Part shown: positions 6,261 to 6,889 of the stretch, piece by piece
How positions within the stretch are numbered: the stretch's first letter is position 1
Layout: each line of letters starts with the position of its first letter
Source: Planctomycetota bacterium
GTDB taxonomy: Bacteria > Planctomycetota > Phycisphaerae > WQYP01
Direction of reading: 5' to 3'
Assembly: GCA_021785155.1 (NCBI GenBank)
Contig: JAJYGE010000491.1
Span: forward strand, 1 to 6,889
DNA length: 6,889 nt
Notes under the pieces: generated by a model
What the model was told of the DNA's origin: nothing
What the model saw: only the letters and a program-made list of their open reading frames with translations
Databases searched by the model: none
Translations under genes and position numbers: made by a program

Positions 6261-6889
6261 ATGCGGTATTCAAAATTATCGTTGGTTGGTATGTGTTCCG
6301 TTGCGGCCATCAAATCGCTAACGGGAGCATCGGACCTTCGCGCCGGTACAACCTATGTGCTCACATCCAGTGAGAGCAGCCCGACGGCCTTTGTGAATTC
6401 CGGCCTGAACACCAAGTCATTCTGGGCACTGGGTGTCGGCAAATCCAGTAGCTTCTCCAACTCCGGCAACAGCGCTTATTCATCGGAAACCGGCGGCGAT
6501 GTCACCCCGGAGCAAGCCAATGTGCCTTATGAAACATTGTCCCAATTTGTTGTGAATGAACAGGGCGACATGCAGGGCACGCCGACATTTATTACCGGCG
6601 GCCAACTTGTACAATTGAATGGCAATCAGGAGTTTTTGTCGGAAATATTTGTTTCGGGCACCGGAGCGCACGATGTAGATAGCACGCCTTTGTTTAATTA
6701 CACGCTCTCACAGAATGCGCCTTATTACGTCCGTAGCGTCAATCCCGTACCGAACCTGCCGGGTGGAACACTGGTTCAGAGCAGTCGAACTGCGACGGTC
6801 ACGGTGCCAACGCCGGAACCGGCCGCATTAAGTTCGATGGCATTGGCAGGTTTGGGATTATTGCTTCTTCGCCGCCGACCCCGTGCTTA
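6261..6889 (+). CDS. PEP-CTERM sorting-domain exported protein (stop codon cut by window edge)
   Basis: Open from ATG 6261 to the window end: 209 codons, then TA, so the stop (TAA or TAG) most likely lies one base outside. AAGGGAG at 6247-6253, seven bases before the ATG, supports this start. The N-terminus (MRYSKLSLVGMCSVAAIKSL) looks like a short export signal, though a Lys at 18 interrupts the hydrophobic part. Cleavage near Ala23 or Ala28 is possible. The middle (about 30-180) is rich in Ser, Thr, Asn and Gly, with no enzyme motif I know. The end is a textbook PEP-CTERM tail: TPEP at 184-187, a hydrophobic segment at 188-203, then RRRPRA. In known systems an exosortase recognises such tails and the protein is exported to the surface or extracellular matrix. 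No exosortase gene is in this window. The function of the body is unknown, and its closeness to infC is probably chance. Confidence 0.87.
   Translation, partial: MRYSKLSLVGMCSVAAIKSLTGASDLRAGTTYVLTSSESSPTAFVNSGLNTKSFWALGVGKSSSFSNSGNSAYSSETGGDVTPEQANVPYETLSQFVVNEQGDMQGTPTFITGGQLVQLNGNQEFLSEIFVSGTGAHDVDSTPLFNYTLSQNAPYYVRSVNPVPNLPGGTLVQSSRTATVTVPTPEPAALSSMALAGLGLLLLRRRPRA

Overview
This window looks like an ordinary housekeeping stretch of a Gram-negative-type bacterial chromosome with moderate G+C. The last gene encodes a small exported protein with a PEP-CTERM tail (PEP, hydrophobic segment, RRR). The first complete gene is a secreted sorbosone-dehydrogenase-like beta-propeller. Together these suggest a member of the Planctomycetota, perhaps the Phycisphaerae, or another PVC-group bacterium. 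This placement is inference; no rRNA or other phylogenetic marker apart from infC is present.

Layout from left to right. Positions 1-249 (+) hold the last 82 residues of a dolichol-phosphate-mannose-synthase-like family 2 glycosyltransferase. Positions 303-1526 (+) hold a secreted PQQ-type/sorbosone-dehydrogenase-like propeller protein. It runs tail to tail, with a single base between stop codons, into a minus-strand cluster read from right to left: pyrR (4289-3729), pyrB (3732-2773) and argJ (2748-1528). A strong intrinsic terminator at 4393-4368 separates this cluster from the next minus-strand gene, a seven-helix Bax inhibitor-1 family membrane protein (5165-4437). A 364-base divergent region (5166-5529) holds the likely promoters of the Bax-inhibitor gene (-) and of infC (+). 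infC (5530-6045) encodes translation initiation factor IF-3 and most probably starts at AUU. A 215-base gap without a recognisable gene, promoter or terminator follows. The PEP-CTERM protein gene (6261-6889) is complete except that its stop codon is cut by the window edge.

Functionally, pyrR-pyrB-argJ is probably one transcription unit. pyrR and pyrB are coupled by an ATGA overlap with a strong Shine-Dalgarno, and argJ follows 24 bases after pyrB. The unit joins the first committed step of pyrimidine synthesis to arginine/ornithine synthesis, two pathways that both consume carbamoyl phosphate. The usual neighbour pyrC is absent here. infC is also apart from its common partners thrS, rpmI and rplT.

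I found no rRNA, tRNA, CRISPR array, insertion sequence or obvious novel defence or mobile system. The points most worth a second look are the AUU-started infC, the pyrR-pyrB-argJ arrangement with almost no leader for attenuation, and the PEP-CTERM gene cut at the window edge.
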